NCBI GenBank assembly: GCA_033762375.1
Contig: JANRLQ010000064.1
Span: 1 to 64,000 of the forward strand
DNA length: 64,000 bases
DNA from: RDXT01 sp033762375
Lineage (GTDB): Bacteria > Bacteroidota > Bacteroidia > J057
Direction of reading: 5' to 3'
Shown here: one piece after another, positions 60,457-64,000 of the stretch
Layout of the letters: each line of letters opens with the position of its first letter
Numbering within the stretch: the stretch's first letter is position 1
The notes under the pieces: model-generated
Databases searched by the model: none
Seen by the model: the letters and a program-made list of their open reading frames with translations, nothing else
Told to the model about the DNA's origin: nothing
Made by a program: the position numbers and the translations under genes

Positions 60457-63400
60457 TTATCGGATCAGGGTGATCGTACCAGAACGCTCATAAGGCTGAC
60501 CATCCACGCCGGTCACCCGCACCACAAAAAGATACACCCCTTCCTGTACGGCCTGGCCTTTGTAGGTGCCATCCCAGCCTTCTTGCGGATCAGGCGAGTA
60601 GTATATCTGCTCTCCCCACCGGTTGAAGATGGTGATTTCTGCAAACCGGGAATTGGGCACATAGACATTAAACCGGTCATTATGGCCATCGTTGTTGGGA
60701 GAGAAGGCATTCGGAGCAAAAATAGCCGGACCAAATGTCACACATTCCGCATTGGAAACTGACTCGGCATTGGTGCCGCCGACTTCTACTGCCCGGATAC
60801 GGTAGCAGTACGTAGCCTGATTCAGGTCGCTGCGCTCATCACCGTACTGGCGCACACTGGAAGGTGTGATGTCCACGGCCTCCCATTGTCCGGTCGCTTC
60901 GTTGTAGATTTCGATCTGATAGTTACGTACCCCCAGTCCCCAGCGCTCATACGGAGTCCAGGTCAGCAGCGGGATACGACCGGTAGCATTCAGCTGCACC
61001 CGCAGGAGGATACTACGGCCCTCCAGGCCCTCGACTGACTGATCGCCACACTCATCCAGGGCAAATACCCGGTAATAATAACTCCGTGCATACACGTCCA
61101 CATCGGTATCAAGGTACGAACGGATCGCCAGCCCAAAGGTGTCTATTACACTCCAGTTTTGGCCATCCTCTGACTTCTGCAGGATGTATGCCGCCGGACG
61201 ATAGCCTGTATATTCGCCCCAGCGGACCAGGATGCTGTCTGTGCTGATGGTGTCATCTCCCACGAGGGTCGCCACCTCCATATCAGCAGCCAGTACGGGT
61301 GCCGGGTGAATCGGCGCATTGGCATCCAGGTCGCTGAAGGAACGCTGGGTGATCGCCCCAAATCCCTGGGCCAGTATCCGGTAAGAGATTGAATCCCGGC
61401 AGAAGGTTTCCCGGTCTATAAACGTCAGGCTGGTGCCGGGCTGTACCCCTATCTGCAGCGGCGGGATATTGGGGTTGTAGGTATTCGCCCGATAGATCTC
61501 ATACTGTCCCACAGGGAAACCCACGTAGGGGGACCAGTTCAGGATGATCTGGTCTATACCCGGAGTGGTTTCCAGGTCTATCGTACAGTGATCTACGGTC
61601 TGATCTGCCCGCGAGTACTCCAGACAGAAGTTCTGCACGAGTACTTCATAGCAGTATGAGTTGTTTTCGAAGTCCAGCGCAGGGTTATTCTCCACAAAGC
61701 GCAGCGTATCCTGGATGGTGATGGTTCCTACGATACCCGGTGTCGGGCCGTTCAGCCGGTACACTGCGTATTGGACAAAGTCTGTACCGGGGTAGCGGTT
61801 CCAGCGAATCTCCCCGGAGGTTTTGCCTGTGACACTGACGTTTACCAGCTGGACTGGCTCCGGTATCTGGCGGTTGACGATGGTGACCGCTACCGGATCG
61901 GAGATATCCGTACAGCCCAGCGCATCGGTCACGGTCACGGTCATGTTGAACTGCCCCGCAATCGGGAAGGTCACGTTCAGGCTGTCCTGACGCCCGCTGG
62001 TGATCGAGCAGACCTGGGTGCCGGTATTAACCTCTGTCAGACACCACTCATACTGAGAGAGTGTGGTATCAGTAACCGTGCTGTCAGCATAAAAAGTAAT
62101 CGTCACAGGGTTACAGCCAATCGCACTGTTGCTGTATATCCGGGCCTCCGGATGCCGGAGCCGGATATAGTTCTGCCGGATCAGGGTATCCGTACAGCCC
62201 AGGGTATCTGCCACGATCAGGGTTACGGTGTAGATACCGTCGTTCTGATAGGTATGCGTCGGATTGCTTACGCCGGTAGTCGTCGTGCCGTCCCCAAAGT
62301 CCCAGCTCCAGCCGGAAGGAGGCAAATTGGTGCTGTTATCTGAAAAGGTGATTGTCAGCGGTGCACATCCCAGGGTATCAGAGGCCGTAAAACCTGCGAT
62401 GGTACCCTCATATACCGTCAGGCTGGTCTGTGTCGTATCGGTACATCCATTGATGTCCGTGACAATCAGGCTGATCTGGTAGATCGTGTCTCCGCTGAAC
62501 TCTTTGAAGGGATTGGGGATAAACGCTGAGTCACCGTCACCTAACGACCATATCCACGAGTTGATCGCAGAGTCGCCGGGGATAGATAAGTCTTGAAACT
62601 GCACACTCAGCACGGTACACCCGACAGTATCCTGCGGGCCGATGACGGCCTGCGGCGGCGCATATACATTGGTACTATCCGCGATGGTAAGGGTAAATAC
62701 GCACCCCTGCAAGTCCTGGAGTACCACGATCGGTGAGTACGAGCCTGCATTCTGATACACATGGCAGGTCTCTACGGTATCTACAATACCTGAAAGTCCG
62801 GTAATGACCTCCACTACCCCATCCCGGAAGTCAAAAATGGCCACCGTAGCCCCTGTGACCGTAGCCGTGACACAGAAGGTATCGCCCAGACAGGCATTGG
62901 GTGGGTCTATCGTAAAGGTACCATTAGGACCTGCGACAAAGATGAAACTGTCTTTGACCACCGTATCTCGGCAGCCATCCTCATGGGTAGCGACCAGCCG
63001 CACGTCAAAATAACCCGGAGAAAGATATACGTTACCGGGGTTTTGCAGAATGCTGAACCCAAATCCATCCCCAAAGTTCCAGTTCCAGCCGACTACATTG
63101 CCGATCGTCGAGTCTGAAAACTGGGTGCTAAGCGGCGGACAGATACCAATGCGGGGGAAACCACCAAAATTGGCCTCAAACTGCTCTATAAACACTATAT
63201 CATTGAGGGTAATGCTGTCCTGACACCCATTCACATCGGTGACAACCAGCTCCACATCATAAAATCCGGTATCCGGGAAGGCATGGGTGACCGGGGAGCC
63301 CACATCCGACGTGCCGTCTCCAAAATTCCATGCATAGGTCATTCCTACCCCGCTGGACGTACTCGTAAACACCAGCCCGTTGCCTGCGCAGGTACTGTCA

Positions 63401-64000
63401 TCACTGACCGTAAAGCTGGGGATCGGAAAAGTTACCCGCACGGCATCCGGAACAAACTGCTGATCGGTACAACCCTGGTTGTCTGTCACCGTAAGGTTAA
63501 CCCCAAAGGTATCTGCCGTTGTATAAGAATGTGTCGGACTCGGGGTGCCGGTAGCTGTACCGCCGTCTCCAAAGGTCCAGCTCCAGCCTGTCACCGTCGT
63601 ACCGCGTGTGACCGTAGCATCATCAAACTGCACCAGCAAAGGAGGACATCCGGTAAAAGGGGTACTCGTAAAGGCAGCATAAGGCCCAATGACGCTGACA
63701 TACGCTGTCCGGGTCAAGGTATCCCGACATCCTATCAGGTCCCTGGCAATCAGCCGTACGGTATATACGCCCGTATCCTGATAGGTAAAGGAAAAGGTAG
63801 GCTGGGTTGTATTGCTGTATAACTGAACACCAGGTTGCACATTGGCCAGCCAACTGTACAGGTAACTGTTCTGGATCGGGGCCGCCGTAAACGTCACCGC
63901 GTGTGGATAACACCCTTCTGCGTCATTGACGGTGAAGTCTGCCACCGGATTAGACACCCGGATATTGACCGTAAAGGTATCCGTACAGCCTGAGGGTGAA
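60457..64000 (-). CDS. Giant PKD-repeat protein with gliding-motility C-terminal domain (partial)
   Basis: 5' end lies beyond the window; the frame stays open to position 64000 (about 1180 aa visible). It contains about eight PKD or PKD-like modules (for example WSWTFGDGG, YAWNFGDGTS, WNWNFGDGFG, WIWSLGDGDS, WSWDFGDGTT), then three fibronectin-III-like segments (about residues 760-1080), then the CHU_C/type B T9SS sorting tail: FAPNAFSPNNDGHNDRF, FNRWGEQIYYS and the terminal GTITLIR. It should be secreted by the type IX system and held on the surface; likely adhesion or gliding related. No GTG/ATG start in the visible part is the true start. Confidence 0.9.
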   Translation of the reverse strand, partial: SPSGCTDTFTVNIRVSNPVADFTVNDAEGCYPHAVTFTAAPIQNSYLYSWLANVQPGVQLYSNTTQPTFSFTYQDTGVYTVRLIARDLIGCRDTLTRTAYVSVIGPYAAFTSTPFTGCPPLLVQFDDATVTRGTTVTGWSWTFGDGGTATGTPSPTHSYTTADTFGVNLTVTDNQGCTDQQFVPDAVRVTFPIPSFTVSDDSTCAGNGLVFTSTSSGVGMTYAWNFGDGTSDVGSPVTHAFPDTGFYDVELVVTDVNGCQDSITLNDIVFIEQFEANFGGFPRIGICPPLSTQFSDSTIGNVVGWNWNFGDGFGFSILQNPGNVYLSPGYFDVRLVATHEDGCRDTVVKDSFIFVAGPNGTFTIDPPNACLGDTFCVTATVTGATVAIFDFRDGVVEVITGLSGIVDTVETCHVYQNAGSYSPIVVLQDLQGCVFTLTIADSTNVYAPPQAVIGPQDTVGCTVLSVQFQDLSIPGDSAINSWIWSLGDGDSAFIPNPFKEFSGDTIYQISLIVTDINGCTDTTQTSLTVYEGTIAGFTASDTLGCAPLTITFSDNSTNLPPSGWSWDFGDGTTTTGVSNPTHTYQNDGIYTVTLIVADTLGCTDTLIRQNYIRLRHPEARIYSNSAIGCNPVTITFYADSTVTDTTLSQYEWCLTEVNTGTQVCSITSGRQDSLNVTFPIAGQFNMTVTVTDALGCTDISDPVAVTIVNRQIPEPVQLVNVSVTGKTSGEIRWNRYPGTDFVQYAVYRLNGPTPGIVGTITIQDTLRFVENNPALDFENNSYCYEVLVQNFCLEYSRADQTVDHCTIDLETTPGIDQIILNWSPYVGFPVGQYEIYRANTYNPNIPPLQIGVQPGTSLTFIDRETFCRDSISYRILAQGFGAITQRSFSDLDANAPIHPAPVLAADMEVATLVGDDTISTDSILVRWGEYTGYRPAAYILQKSEDGQNWSVIDTFGLAIRSYLDTDVDVYARSYYYRVFALDECGDQSVEGLEGRSILLRVQLNATGRIPLLTWTPYERWGLGVRNYQIEIYNEATGQWEAVDITPSSVRQYGDERSDLNQATYCYRIRAVEVGGTNAESVSNAECVTFGPAIFAPNAFSPNNDGHNDRFNVYVPNSRFAEITIFNRWGEQIYYSPDPQEGWDGTYKGQAVQEGVYLFVVRVTGVDGQPYERSGTITLIR

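Noticed and set aside
60457..63957. GTG at 63957 as the start of the giant PKD protein
   Set aside because: The frame stays open to the window end and encodes more of the same repeat pattern (SGCTDTFTVNIRVSNP), so the gene simply continues outside.

Overview
The window is chromosomal DNA of a member of the Bacteroidota. The evidence is: two type IX secretion (T9SS) substrates, one with a type A 'NPAQD' tail and one with a gliding-motility (CHU_C) tail; a TonB receptor with a carboxypeptidase-like N-terminal domain; tandem DUF4476 domains; an AAA15/RloB pair; a LytS/LytTR two-component pair; the gene order sufB-sufC-sufD-sufS; start codons without Shine-Dalgarno sequences; and several promoters of the form TTTG-N19-TAnnTTTG. 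GC content looks like about 55 % by eye, high for the phylum, so AT-rich stretches stand out. The genus cannot be fixed from this sequence.

Layout. 0-4.4 kb (minus): a Gfo/Idh/MocA oxidoreductase, a GH13 lipoprotein, a double-DUF4476 protein and an apparently exported peptide deformylase. 4.6-8.6 kb (plus): aromatic amino-acid catabolism (hmgA, a flavin reductase, the A subunit of a succinyl-CoA:acetoacetate CoA-transferase) and two small uncharacterised genes. 8.7-15.9 kb: a multi-spanning membrane protein, an Lhr-type helicase and an internally duplicated secreted protein. 16.4-19.7 kb: a Crp/Fnr regulator with an FNR-like box just downstream, a lipoprotein, an SDR enzyme and a lone MlaE permease. 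19.7-24.8 kb: a TonB receptor and topA. 25.3-27.3 kb: a two-gene AAA ATPase + RloB module of AbiL type behind two identical-class palindromes. 27.4-31.7 kb: a RecB/AddA-like helicase-nuclease and a YceI protein. 31.8-42.2 kb (minus): threonine and branched-chain amino-acid synthesis (thrB, thrC; then ilvE, ilvD, ilvB, ilvN, ilvC, ilvA). 42.2-51.8 kb: a T9SS adhesin-like protein, lpdA, a BNR/sortilin-like beta-propeller protein and a LytS/LytTR pair. 52.4-59.3 kb: the SUF iron-sulfur operon. 59.3-64 kb: a SirB1-like protein, tRNA-His and the 3' part of a giant PKD protein that runs off the window.

Three items stand out. (1) The suf operon is split: between sufB and sufC lies a partly very AT-rich cassette encoding an AAA/ABC-type ATPase and a small protein with a D-x12-E-x-K nuclease-like motif, overlapping each other and sufC by ATGA junctions. 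This looks like an acquired two-gene module, possibly anti-phage or DNA-processing, that rides on housekeeping suf transcription; I do not recognise it as a named system. (2) The ilv operon begins with what reads as a complete transcription attenuator: promoter, a 21-codon leader peptide rich in Ile/Leu/Val, a candidate antiterminator element right after the leader stop, and a terminator with a U-run just before ilvE. (3) The AbiL-like pair has two TGAGAA-N3-TTCTCA operators exactly 50 bp apart, the second ending 4 bp before the start codon.

The metabolic blocks fit together. thrB and thrC make threonine, which IlvA turns into 2-oxobutanoate for the same Ilv enzymes that also make valine and supply leucine synthesis. 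HmgA breaks homogentisate down toward acetoacetate, which the CoA-transferase would activate. SUF supplies clusters to enzymes such as IlvD.
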